The notes beneath the pieces are model-generated. The model was not told where the DNA came from. It saw only the letters and a program-made list of their open reading frames with translations, and made no database searches. A stretch of 64,000 nucleotides of DNA from Boseongicola aestuarii. GTDB lineage: Bacteria > Pseudomonadota > Alphaproteobacteria > Rhodobacterales > Rhodobacteraceae. Every line of letters starts with the position of its first letter. Position 1 is the first letter of the stretch. Shown piece after piece: positions 17,102 through 25,544 of this stretch. The position numbers and the translations under genes were made by a program. The DNA lies in the NCBI RefSeq assembly GCF_900184815.1, contig NZ_FXXQ01000006.1, forward strand, positions 62,001-126,000, written 5' to 3'.

Positions 17102-18094
17102 ATGCACATAAATCAACATGCCAGACTATCCGTCGCGCCGATGATGGATTGGACCGACCGCCATTGCCGCGTGTTTCACCGCACGCTGTCGCACCACTCA
17201 CTTCTTTATACTGAAATGGTCACCGCGCCTGCGCTTGTACGGGGCGGGGCGACGCATCTTCTGAATTATTCGGAAGTCGAACACCCGGTGGCGCTGCAGC
17301 TCGGTGGGTCTGATCCGGACGAACTGGCCGAGGCGGCGCGTATTGGCGCGGGCGAGGGGTATGACGAGATCAACCTTAACGTCGGTTGCCCTTCGGACCG
17401 GGTGCAGTCGGGCACCTTCGGCGCGGTTTTGATGAAAACGCCCGATCTGGTCGCGTCTTGTGCGACCGCCATGCGCGCTGCCGTGAATGTTCCGGTCACA
17501 GTCAAATGTCGGATCGGTGTCGATGATCAGTTGCCCGAAGTGGTGCTCCCCGATTTCCTGGCGCGCATCCGCGATGCTGGCGTCACCCGCGTCGCCATCC
17601 ACGCGCGCAAGGCATGGCTGCAAGGCCTGAGCCCCAAGGAGAACCGGGATATTCCGCCTTTGGACTATGCACTTGTTCACGCGATGAAAACCGCGTTCCC
17701 GGACCTGCATATATCGATTAACGGCGGGATTGAGGGGTTGGTGCAGGCGCAGGATCACCTTGGGCGCGGGCTGGACGGAGTGATGATCGGTCGCGCGGCC
17801 TATCACACGCCCTGGGACACACTCTCGCGCGCGGACTCGCGGATTTTCGGCCAGTCCGACCCCTGTGAAACGCCGCACGATGCCGCAGAAGCCATGATCC
17901 CCTATATCGAGGCCCACATCGCCAGCGGCGGTCGTCTGCACAATATCACGCGCCATATGCTGGGTCTGTTTCAGGGCCGACCCGGCGCGCGGGCATGGCG
18001 CCGGATTTTGTCAACCGATGTGCACGCCGAAGGGGCAGGGGTCGAGGTGCTGGAAACCGCTCTGGCCCAGGTGCCACGAGAGCTTGCGGCCTGA
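17102..18094 (+). CDS. dusA: tRNA-dihydrouridine synthase A
   Basis: A 330-residue FMN enzyme that reduces uridines in the D-loop of tRNAs. It has the N-terminal VAPMMDWTDRHCR segment, the catalytic-cysteine region NLNVGCPSDRVQSGTFGAVLM and the FMN-binding INGGI and GVMIGRAAY motifs. The HARKAWLQGLSPKENR stretch is characteristic of the DusA subfamily. ATG 17102 opens the conserved N-terminus, though its upstream site is weak (GAAGAAACGGACG). It is a housekeeping gene that marks the end of the inositol region. No functional link to the neighbours is evident. Confidence 0.93.
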   Translation: MHINQHARLSVAPMMDWTDRHCRVFHRTLSHHSLLYTEMVTAPALVRGGATHLLNYSEVEHPVALQLGGSDPDELAEAARIGAGEGYDEINLNVGCPSDRVQSGTFGAVLMKTPDLVASCATAMRAAVNVPVTVKCRIGVDDQLPEVVLPDFLARIRDAGVTRVAIHARKAWLQGLSPKENRDIPPLDYALVHAMKTAFPDLHISINGGIEGLVQAQDHLGRGLDGVMIGRAAYHTPWDTLSRADSRIFGQSDPCETPHDAAEAMIPYIEAHIASGGRLHNITRHMLGLFQGRPGARAWRRILSTDVHAEGAGVEVLETALAQVPRELAA

Positions 18095-18100
18095 GCACGG

Positions 18101-18250
18101 CTAGGCGGCGTGCAGCGCCTTGACCGGCTTTTTCTGCGAGCGCACCGCGAACGGCTTCGGGGTTCACTACCAGACATTGCCGACCACGTTGAAAAGCCCA
18201 TAACCGTTGGCATCGAATGCGCGCGCGCGGCGTTGACGTGTCCGTCCAGA
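18101..18250 (-). pseudogene. remnant of a formylglycine-generating enzyme (SUMF1/FGE) gene
   Basis: On the minus strand an open stretch reads FDANGYGLFNVVGNVW, close to the FGE consensus NxYGLYNMxGNVWEW, and is cut off at the Trp by TAG and TGA codons (18164-18169). In the same frame a short basic tail (FAVRSQKKPVKALHAA) follows, ending with TAG at 18101. No full catalytic domain fits between the flanking genes, so this is a decayed fragment. FGE matures sulfatases by turning the CxPxR cysteine into formylglycine. A sulfatase-like gene ends only 1.3 kb away, so the two may once have travelled together. The match is short, hence the moderate confidence. Confidence 0.55.
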
Positions 18251-18422
18251 CCCAGGACCTGATGCGGTAAACAGTCCCGCCAGATGATGCAGGGCTGAAA
18301 GGCGGCGTCGTCGGCTCATGCCGGCCTCGGGGAAAGGGGATATTACCACGCCCGCCGCGGGGAAAAGAGTATGATAATTCAATGGCATAGACCGCGTGAC
18401 CCGGGTTCTGCCGATCCGGGCG
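18251..18422. other. non-coding stretch between the FGE remnant and the TauE gene
   Basis: An open frame continues upstream of the FGE match to 18388 but shows no recognisable domain. With the remnant it makes a gene-poor gap of about 330 bases. I see no clear promoter or terminator. Confidence 0.4.
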
Positions 18423-19175
18423 TCAAAGCAATCGTATCATGCCCAAAATGCAGAAGATCACGAGCAGCCACATGACCAGGGTCTTGAAGGTCTCGGAAGG
18501 GGTTTTGGCGAACTGGCGCGTTCCCAGAAAGATACCTGCCAGCAGGGCGGGGATGGCAGCGACAACGTACAGGATCGTTTGCGCGTCATACCGGTCGGCA
18601 AGCAGCAAGAAGCCTCCGGTGATGATATCGGTGAAGAACAGGTAGGCGATCATCGTCGCCCGCATCGTTGTCGACGAGACATTTGTCGTCGTGAAGAATA
18701 GCGCAAGCACCAGCCCGCTCAGCGCAGTCGCGCCGTTGACCGCTCCGGCCACAAGCCCCGAAAGGAAAAACGTGGCGTATGAGAAGCTCACGGGTTTTGG
18801 CTTCGAAAAAAGCAGGACAAGCGTGGACGCGAATATGATCCCGTAGACCAGCAATTGCAGCGGTCTTTCGGACATCTGAGAAAGCAACAAGACACCCACC
18901 GGCGTACCGATGAGGCTGGCGACAATCAGGACTGTGAGATATTGCCTGTTAATGTCGGGGAGTATCCGCCGCGCCTGTGCGCTGGAGGCTACGATTTCAA
19001 GCGCGATCGACATGGGTACAATTTGGGAAACCGGCATGACCGGGACCAGGCAGACCATGACAATTGCCGAAAACCCAAAGCCGGCATATCCCCGCACCAG
19101 TGCCGCCAGGAAAACCGCGGCCAAGCTGAGAAACATGGAGAATGGCGACAGGTTCAGACTGATTTCGCCGAACAT
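18423..19175 (-). CDS. sulfite exporter TauE/SafE family membrane protein
   Basis: A 250-residue inner-membrane protein with about eight hydrophobic segments. It has the family's duplicated pattern of glycine-rich starts (VRGYAGFGFSAIV near residue 29 and SGLVAGAVNGATALSG near residue 140). TauE/SafE proteins export or import small sulfonates, sulfite or organic anions. ATG 19175 is preferred because GGAGG lies 5 bases upstream. An in-frame GTG at 19187 overlaps that site. It stands alone between the FGE remnant and glnA, and there is no clue to its substrate. A second, unrelated TauE-family gene lies at 62108. Confidence 0.82.
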   Translation of the reverse strand: MFGEISLNLSPFSMFLSLAAVFLAALVRGYAGFGFSAIVMVCLVPVMPVSQIVPMSIALEIVASSAQARRILPDINRQYLTVLIVASLIGTPVGVLLLSQMSERPLQLLVYGIIFASTLVLLFSKPKPVSFSYATFFLSGLVAGAVNGATALSGLVLALFFTTTNVSSTTMRATMIAYLFFTDIITGGFLLLADRYDAQTILYVVAAIPALLAGIFLGTRQFAKTPSETFKTLVMWLLVIFCILGMIRLL

Positions 19176-19391
19176 CCATCCCTCCACGCGCTGGTTTCCT
19201 GCGTTTGCAAGGTCAGTCGATGTCCGCCCACCTTCACAAATCGTCTATGGGAATTGGACCTTGAATGGCCTCATGCCGCAAGGGCTGAAATCATATTGCC
19301 CCATGCGACCTGCTGTGGCCACGACTGAAGCGAACTGCGCGCGCCGGCGCAACCCTCGGCCCGCCAGACGCCAGATTGACCCGGCCTAACG

Positions 19392-19420
19392 AAAAAGGGC
19401 GCCCCGCAGGACGCCCCTTT
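19392..19420 (-). terminator. rho-independent terminator after glnA
   Basis: Read on the minus strand, GGGCGTCC, TGC and GGGGCGCCC form a strong GC hairpin followed by TTTTTC, about 25 bases after the glnA stop. It would end the leftward glnB-glnA transcript. Confidence 0.85.
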
Positions 19421-19442
19421 CCAATTCTGCAAAGCGCTTCGA

Positions 19443-20849
19443 TCAGCAGCTGTAGTACATCTTGAACTCGATCGGGTGAGGCGTGTGCTCGTAGGCGTAG
19501 ATCTCTTCCCACTTGAGGTCCATGTAGCCTTCGATCTGGCTCTTGGTGAACACGTCACCGGCCAGAAGGAAGTCCATGTCGGCTTCCAGCTCTTCCATGG
19601 CTTCACGCAGGCTGGCGCAGACCGTTGGGATGCCTTCCAGCTCTTCTGGCGGCAGGTCGTAAAGGTCCTTGTCCATGGCTTCGCCCGGATCGATCTTGTT
19701 CTTGATACCGTCGATGCCAGCCATGAGAAGGGCGGCAAAGCAAAGGTAAGGGTTCGCAGCCGGATCAGGGAAGCGGGCTTCGACACGCTTGGCCTTCGGG
19801 CTTTCAGCCCATGGAATACGAACGCAACCCGATCGGTTGCGGGCCGAGTAGGCGCGCAGAACAGGGGCTTCAAAGCCTGGGATCAGACGCTTGTAGCTGT
19901 TCGTCGACGGGTTGGTGAAGGCGTTCAGGGCTTTGGCGTGCTTCAGGATACCGCCGATGTAGTAAAGCGCTTCCTGGGACATGTCGGCGTACTTGTCGCC
20001 CGCAAAGAGCGGCTTGCCGTCTTTGAAGATGGACATGTTCACGTGCATGCCCGTGCCGTTGTCGCCTGCAATCGGCTTTGGCATGAATGTTGCCGACTTG
20101 CCGTAAGCGTGCGCAACCTGATGGATGACATACTTGTACTTCTGAAGGTTGTCGGCCTGCTCGGTGACGGACCCGAAGATCATGCCAAGCTCGTGCTGAC
20201 AGGACGCAACCTCGTGGTGGTGCTTGTCGACCTTCATGCCCATGCGCTTCATCGTCGACAGCATCTCGGAACGGATGTCCTGCGCGTCGTCGATCGGCGG
20301 AACCGGGAAGTAACCGCCCTTGACGCCCGGGCGATGACCCATGTTGCCCATCTCGTAGTCCGTGTCCGTGTTCCACGACGCGTCAATCGCATCGACTTCA
20401 TAGGACACCTTGTTGATGCCGACCGAATAGCGCACATCGTCGAACAGGAAGAATTCAGCCTCGGGGCCCATGTAGGCCACATCGCCGATGCCGGAAGACT
20501 TGAGATAAGCCTCGGCCTTCTGAGCGGTGCCGCGCGGGTCACGGTCATACGCTTCGCCGGTGTCTGGCTCGACGATCGAGCAATGCACGGCCAGCGTCTT
20601 TTCAGCAAAGAACGGGTCCATGTAGGCGGACGATGCATCTGGCATCAGTTTCATGTCGGACTGATCGATCGACTTCCAACCGGCAATCGAGGAACCGTCG
20701 AACATGAAGCCTTCTTCAAGGAAGTCTTCGTCGACCTGATCCGACAGCACGGTCACGTGCTGCAGCTTGCCGCGCGGATCCGTAAAACGGATATCGACGT
20801 ATTCAACGTCTTCATCCTTGATGGTTTTCAACATGTCCTTGTTGCTCAT
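19443..20849 (-). CDS. glnA: type I glutamine synthetase
   Basis: A 468-residue enzyme forming glutamine from glutamate, ammonia and ATP. It has the full bacterial GSI length, with [10 protein letters not shown], the metal/ATP region [26 protein letters not shown] and the NRSGCVRIP glutamate loop. Tyr397 in [10 protein letters not shown] sits exactly where the adenylylation site of the Escherichia coli enzyme lies, so control by GlnE adenylylation is expected. ATG 20849 is preceded by AAAGAGGG. It lies 36 bases downstream of glnB, the usual alphaproteobacterial pair. No anomalies seen. Confidence 0.97.
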   Translation of the reverse strand: MSNKDMLKTIKDEDVEYVDIRFTDPRGKLQHVTVLSDQVDEDFLEEGFMFDGSSIAGWKSIDQSDMKLMPDASSAYMDPFFAEKTLAVHCSIVEPDTGEAYDRDPRGTAQKAEAYLKSSGIGDVAYMGPEAEFFLFDDVRYSVGINKVSYEVDAIDASWNTDTDYEMGNMGHRPGVKGGYFPVPPIDDAQDIRSEMLSTMKRMGMKVDKHHHEVASCQHELGMIFGSVTEQADNLQKYKYVIHQVAHAYGKSATFMPKPIAGDNGTGMHVNMSIFKDGKPLFAGDKYADMSQEALYYIGGILKHAKALNAFTNPSTNSYKRLIPGFEAPVLRAYSARNRSGCVRIPWAESPKAKRVEARFPDPAANPYLCFAALLMAGIDGIKNKIDPGEAMDKDLYDLPPEELEGIPTVCASLREAMEELEADMDFLLAGDVFTKSQIEGYMDLKWEEIYAYEHTPHPIEFKMYYSC

Positions 20850-20885
20850 GGGTGTGACCCTCTTTCCCTATCTGGATAGTTTGAT

Positions 20886-21590
<705 letters not shown>

Positions 21591-21728
21591 ATGTCACTTC
21601 AAGGGCACAGGTGCGTGATACCCCGCGATGGTTTCCGTGATTTGAAAAGCCGACCCATGCCAGCCAAGTGTTTTTCATCGGCACAGACGCCGCAGACTGA
21701 AATCGCAATCATGCGAACTAACCCTTGA
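21591..21728 (+). CDS. possible 45-residue leader or small protein ORF
   Basis: ATG 21591 has a strong ribosome site (AAGGAG, spacing 6) and opens a 45-residue frame starting MSLQGHRCVIP. Its TGA stop is the first part of TGAAAGGA, the ribosome site of the next gene 13 bases on. That geometry suggests translational coupling to the secreted protein at 21742. There is no signal peptide, membrane segment or known domain, and the composition is mixed with several Arg and Pro residues. It could be a leader peptide or chance. Only the start site and the coupling argue for it. Confidence 0.35.
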   Translation: MSLQGHRCVIPRDGFRDLKSRPMPAKCFSSAQTPQTEIAIMRTNP

Positions 21729-21741
21729 AAGGACAACTAAA

Positions 21742-21990
21742 ATGAAAACGCTTCTCGTAGCAGCCCTCGTCGCAACAACAGCCTTCGCAGGCGCCGCCTC
21801 CGCTATGACCGGCTCCAAAGTTGATGTCGCACAGGACACGCTTGTTGAATATGGCTTCAACGTCGACGCAGACACGCTGAGCGCTGCACAGGTCAACGCG
21901 CTGAACACCCTTTCCGTTGATACGGAACTTGACGGCCCACGCACCGCCGAAGGCCGCGTCCTGACCAAAATCCGCGCAATCCTGAACTGA
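21742..21990 (+). CDS. small secreted protein of unknown function
   Basis: An 82-residue protein with a clean Sec signal peptide: MKTLLVAALVATTAFAGAASA, cleavage expected after residue 21. The mature part is about 60 residues, acidic, and has no cysteine. The ATG is preceded by GAAAGGA. It reads QDTLVEYGFNVDADTLSAAQVNALNT, a helix-forming pattern I have seen in short Rhodobacteraceae proteins without known function. It is monocistronic or follows the 45-residue ORF and is ended by hairpins at 22006-22076. I do not recognise a family and propose no function beyond export to the periplasm. Confidence 0.75.
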   Translation: MKTLLVAALVATTAFAGAASAMTGSKVDVAQDTLVEYGFNVDADTLSAAQVNALNTLSVDTELDGPRTAEGRVLTKIRAILN

Positions 21991-22005
21991 TTGTGCATAA
22001 GCATA

Positions 22006-22076
22006 GACCGACGCCTCCCTGTTCAGGGCGGCGTCGGTCCGACTGAAAAGGCCGTTGCTTCCAGCAGCGGTCTTTT
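22006..22076 (+). terminator. tandem hairpins ending the small secreted protein transcript
   Basis: GACCGACGCC and GGCGTCGGTC (22006-22039) form a perfect 10-bp stem. A second stem, GGCCGTTGCT with AGCAGCGGTC (22050-22072, two G-U pairs), is followed by TTTTGTTG. The second is a good rho-independent terminator. The first may protect the message end. Confidence 0.75.
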
Positions 22077-22112
22077 GTTGTGTTCACCGCCAGGTCATCG
22101 CAAGGTTTAGCC

Positions 22113-22781
22113 ATGACAGACGCCCTCACATCCGCCCAGATGCGAAACATCGAACAGACCGCCATCGACGGCGGAAAGGTAACCGGCCTCGAATTGATGG
22201 ACCGCGCTGGAAAAGCTGTCGTCAAAGCGATTTTCGAAACCTGGCCCGACCTTTTGAACGCTCCCCGACGCGCCGGTATCCTCGCAGGTCCCGGCAACAA
22301 CGGTGGCGACGGTTTTGTCATTGCCAACCGCCTGCGCGACTACGGCTGGGACGTCGAGGTCTTCCACTACGGCGATATCGACAAGATGCCCCCCGATGCA
22401 AAGGTCAACGCGCTGGCTTTCGCCAATGCGGGCGGCGTCGTCTCGCCCATTATCCCCTTTGAGGGGCGGGATATGAGATTTGCCGATCCTCCCACCGATG
22501 TCTGGATTGATGCGTTCTTTGGCATCGGACTCACACGCCCCCTCCCCGAAGAGGTCCGCGCGGCGTTTCTGTCGATCTCTTACGAGCGCAACTGGCAGTC
22601 GAACAAGCTGGTGGCCGTCGACATCCTCAGTGGCATCGATGCTGATACCGGTGAGCGTCTGACCGAATTTCCGCTGAAACCGGATATGACCGTGACCTTC
22701 CATGCGCCAAAGATAGGCCACTTGGAAGGTGAAGGTGCCGACTGGTGCGGACAACTGATTGTTAAGAATATTGGCCTGTAA
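22113..22781 (+). CDS. nnrE: NAD(P)H-hydrate epimerase (YjeF N-terminal domain)
   Basis: A 222-residue enzyme that interconverts R- and S-NAD(P)HX, the hydrated, damaged forms of NAD(P)H. It has the SAQMRNIEQ start, the GPGNNGGDGFV nucleotide loop and DAFFGIGLTRPL with the catalytic Asp. ATG 22113 begins the conserved part. The ORF can be extended 11 residues upstream without homology. In most bacteria this domain is fused to the dehydratase encoded next. Here a single TAA at 22779-22781 separates them in the same frame. See the dehydratase entry and the finding. Confidence 0.9.
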   Translation: MTDALTSAQMRNIEQTAIDGGKVTGLELMDRAGKAVVKAIFETWPDLLNAPRRAGILAGPGNNGGDGFVIANRLRDYGWDVEVFHYGDIDKMPPDAKVNALAFANAGGVVSPIIPFEGRDMRFADPPTDVWIDAFFGIGLTRPLPEEVRAAFLSISYERNWQSNKLVAVDILSGIDADTGERLTEFPLKPDMTVTFHAPKIGHLEGEGADWCGQLIVKNIGL

Positions 22782-22826
22782 CTCTTTGGGTCCGAAAATT
22801 CCCCGCCGGAGGCACAGAAGACTCTT

Positions 22827-23681
22827 ATGGAACCGACCGAAATCACCGCCGAGACCCTCGACCTGTCTGCTCTCGCCAAATCCCCGGATGCGCATAAATA
22901 CAGCCACGGTCATGCCCTCGTTCTGACGGGTGGTCCCGGCAAGACCGGTGCGGCTCGACTGGCGGCGGGTGGCGCTTTGCGCATTGGTGCCGGTCTGGTC
23001 ACTCTGGGCTGCCCGCACCCCGCGCTGTTCGAGGTCGCCGCCCAGACAACAGCCATCATGTGCCGCCCACTTGACGGCGCGCCGGGCCTTGCCGAAACGC
23101 TGGTCGATCCGCGCTTCAATGCGCTGTGCCTTGGTCCGGGGCTCGGGCTTGGACCAGATACGCAGGCGCTGGTTCTGGCTGCTTTGAAAGCAAAGCGCGC
23201 CACGGTTCTCGACGCCGACGCGCTGACCCGGTTCCAGCGAACGCCCCAGCTTTTGTTCGACGCGCTTCATGCCGCCTGCCTCTTGACCCCGCACGACGGC
23301 GAATTCACGAGGATCTTTCCCGATCTTGCAGAGGACCTTGCCACCAAAGCACGCGCCAACGCCGTCCGCGCCGCGGCCGCCCGGGCAGGCTGCAGCGTTC
23401 TTCTGAAAGGCGCCGAAACGATCATCGCGGACGAAACCGGGAGGCTTTGTGTGGTCAACTCGACCGCAGACGCGGCCGCGCCCTGGCTGGCCACGGCCGG
23501 TGCGGGCGATGTGCTGGCCGGGTTTGCGACCGGTCTGATGGCACGCGGTATGCCTGCGTTCAAAGCCGCAGGGTCGGCGGCTTGGCTTCATGCCGCCTGT
23601 GCCCGCCGCTTTGGTCCCGGCCTGATCGCAGAAGATCTGGCCGAAACACTGCCGCGCGTATTTGCAGATCTCGGCCTTTGA
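22827..23681 (+). CDS. nnrD: ADP-dependent NAD(P)H-hydrate dehydratase (YjeF C-terminal domain)
   Basis: A 284-residue ribokinase-like enzyme that dehydrates S-NAD(P)HX using ADP. HKYSHGHALVLTGGPGKTGAA, LGPGLG, TPHDGEF and the ATAGAGDVLAG motif are all present. It lies in the same reading frame as nnrE. The 45 bases after the nnrE stop are open and read LFGSENSPPEAQKTL into the ATG at 22827. The nearest Shine-Dalgarno-like run (GGAGG) is about 16 bases from that ATG, which is too far for efficient initiation. So this is either a recently split fusion gene, re-initiation, or a sequencing error in the stop. Confidence 0.9.
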   Translation: MEPTEITAETLDLSALAKSPDAHKYSHGHALVLTGGPGKTGAARLAAGGALRIGAGLVTLGCPHPALFEVAAQTTAIMCRPLDGAPGLAETLVDPRFNALCLGPGLGLGPDTQALVLAALKAKRATVLDADALTRFQRTPQLLFDALHAACLLTPHDGEFTRIFPDLAEDLATKARANAVRAAAARAGCSVLLKGAETIIADETGRLCVVNSTADAAAPWLATAGAGDVLAGFATGLMARGMPAFKAAGSAAWLHAACARRFGPGLIAEDLAETLPRVFADLGL

Positions 23682-23715
23682 AGGTTAAGGTACACTCAAG
23701 CCTGCGAACGGTCGC

Positions 23716-23748
23716 ACCGACGTGATACCGACGTTATACCGACGTTGT
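23716..23748. repeat. three tandem 11-bp repeats
   Basis: ACCGACGTGAT, ACCGACGTTAT and ACCGACGTTGT follow each other without a gap between nnrD and the cyclopropane synthase gene. One turn of DNA per unit suggests a protein-binding array, possibly for control of the synthase gene 134 bases downstream, or simple slippage. Confidence 0.6.
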
Positions 23749-23881
23749 AACGGCGTCGCCAAACGGCCCAAAACCACGCATTCCAACGCCTTTTCGTCTT
23801 CCCTGACGTTAAGTGCAGGAAAAGGTTGATGAATGTGTAGCAGGCGTTAGTTTGTTGCCGACGTCAGCGGGGGATACGGGT

Positions 23882-25096
23882 ATGACGCCACTTACAAGTC
23901 TTGAAGGTCAAAGCAACCTTCCGCGTTATTTTTCAACAGCTTACGCGCTTGCAAGTAAGCTTCAGAACGGTCGGATGGATTTCCATCTGGACGATGGTCG
24001 CGTCTTTCGCGTGGAAGGCCCTAACCCCGGTCCCGTCGCTGAGCTGCATATTCACAATCCGGATGTCTTCGCGCGCCTCATTCGCGAAGGAGATCTAGGA
24101 TTTTCAGAGGCTTACCTCGAAGGATGGTGGACTACGCCCGACCTTCAGGCCTTTATGGATGTGGTGCATGAAGACAACGACGAGATGTACAACAGCTATA
24201 GCGGCATGGCGATTGTGCGCGCATTTGAACGTCTGCGTCACTGGATGAACAGCAACTCCAAGGCTCAGGCCCGAAAGAACATCTCGCACCACTACGATCT
24301 GGGCAATGATTTCTACGGATTATGGCTGGATGACTCGATGACGTATTCCTCGGCCTTGTTCAAGACCGGGCAGGAAGGCCTTGAAAAGGCTCAGGAACAG
24401 AAATACGCCAGCATGGTTGACCAGATGGGCGCGCAGCCCGGAGACCATGTGCTGGAGATCGGTTGCGGCTGGGGCGGTTTCGCCGAATACGCTGCCAAGG
24501 AACGGGGGCTGAAGGTCACCGGGTTAACCATTTCTCAAGAACAATATGACTATGCTGTCGATCGGATGGCCCGCGCGGGGCTTTCGGAAAAGGTTGACAT
24601 CAAGCTTCAGGATTATCGCGACGAAAAAGGCATCTACGACGGTATCGCCTCGATCGAAATGTTCGAGGCTGTCGGCGAAAAATACTGGCCTGTCTATTTC
24701 GAGACGGTACGAGACCGCCTGAAACCGGGCCGCAGTGCCACGCTGCAGATCATTACGATCGAAGATCATCGTTTTGAAACATACCGCAAAAGCGTTGATT
24801 TCATTCAGAAATATGTGTTCCCGGGTGGGATGCTGCCCTCGCCAAGCGTTTTGAGGTCCGAAATCGAGCGCGCAGGCCTCAACGTCCTGCAATCCATCGA
24901 ATTCGGCGAAAGCTACAGCCAGACCCTTCGGCGCTGGCATGAGACGTTCAACGCTCGGTGGGACGAGATAAAAACGTTGCGCGGATTCGACGATCGCTTC
25001 CGAAGAATGTGGAATTTCTATCTAACCTCTTGCGCCGCAGGCTTTCACGCCGGAAGTATTGACGTGACGCAGATAACGGTCACTAAACCGGGATAG
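23882..25096 (+). CDS. cfa: cyclopropane-fatty-acyl-phospholipid synthase family protein
   Basis: A 404-residue S-adenosylmethionine methyltransferase that adds methylene groups across double bonds of membrane lipids. It has an N-terminal lipid-binding domain, then ISHHYDLGNDFYGLWLDDSMTYSSALF, the SAM site VLEIGCGWGGFAEYAA and the family's FPGG region (YVFPGGMLPS). ATG 23882 is chosen with GGGGGAT 8 bases upstream. A longer frame from 23813 has no homology. It stands alone before the trg cluster. Other methyltransferases of this family act on unsaturated chains with other products, so the exact lipid is not certain. Confidence 0.88.
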   Translation: MTPLTSLEGQSNLPRYFSTAYALASKLQNGRMDFHLDDGRVFRVEGPNPGPVAELHIHNPDVFARLIREGDLGFSEAYLEGWWTTPDLQAFMDVVHEDNDEMYNSYSGMAIVRAFERLRHWMNSNSKAQARKNISHHYDLGNDFYGLWLDDSMTYSSALFKTGQEGLEKAQEQKYASMVDQMGAQPGDHVLEIGCGWGGFAEYAAKERGLKVTGLTISQEQYDYAVDRMARAGLSEKVDIKLQDYRDEKGIYDGIASIEMFEAVGEKYWPVYFETVRDRLKPGRSATLQIITIEDHRFETYRKSVDFIQKYVFPGGMLPSPSVLRSEIERAGLNVLQSIEFGESYSQTLRRWHETFNARWDEIKTLRGFDDRFRRMWNFYLTSCAAGFHAGSIDVTQITVTKPG

Positions 25097-25103
25097 AAAC
25101 ACA

Positions 25104-25544
25104 ATGCCGACAGGCGGAAAACTAATCGGAGCGCTGGTCTTTGCGGCCCTCGCATATTTCATAACGGATTTGGTCAAACCCCTGTTGCCGGAAGGCACGC
25201 AGGTTGGGAAATTCTCTCCCATCAACGCGCTGATCGGTTTGGTGATGGGCTGGACGATCCTTGGACGCGGCGCTGGAAAGACCTATCGTCAGGCCTTCGG
25301 CTATGGCTTTACGACACTCGCGGCGACGGCGTTTTGGTGCATTCTGTTCTGGGCCGGTATGGAAATGCTGGATCGCTCGATGCGCCTTTTCTACGACGGT
25401 CCGGTGCAGGCGCTTCAGGAAATGGCGGCCCTGTTTTTCGACTATGCCAAGCTGGTTGCCGTCCAAAGCGTGATCTGGCCCGCCGTCGTTGGAACCATCT
25501 TCGTGTCGTGGTTCACTGAGTTCTTCGCGCGCCGCTGGTCGTGA
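25104..25544 (+). CDS. trgA: TrgA-family membrane protein (tellurite resistance locus)
   Basis: A 146-residue inner-membrane protein with about four hydrophobic segments (residues 5-25, 38-55, 68-90 and 118-138). It matches TrgA of the Rhodobacter sphaeroides trgAB-cysK tellurite-resistance locus in size, character and order. The molecular function of TrgA is not known. ATG 25104 lies 7 bases after the cfa stop. Its TGA overlaps the GTG of trgB (GTGA). The neighbouring trgB and cysK support the call more than the sequence itself does. Confidence 0.82.
   Translation: MPTGGKLIGALVFAALAYFITDLVKPLLPEGTQVGKFSPINALIGLVMGWTILGRGAGKTYRQAFGYGFTTLAATAFWCILFWAGMEMLDRSMRLFYDGPVQALQEMAALFFDYAKLVAVQSVIWPAVVGTIFVSWFTEFFARRWS

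Noticed and set aside
19476-20879. 467-residue plus-strand frame across glnA
   Set aside because: It mirrors glutamine synthetase on the opposite strand and has no recognisable family or ribosome site.
22107-23591. 494-residue minus-strand frame across nnrE and nnrD
   Set aside because: It is antisense to two enzymes with intact motifs. Its openness across the nnrE stop only reflects base composition.
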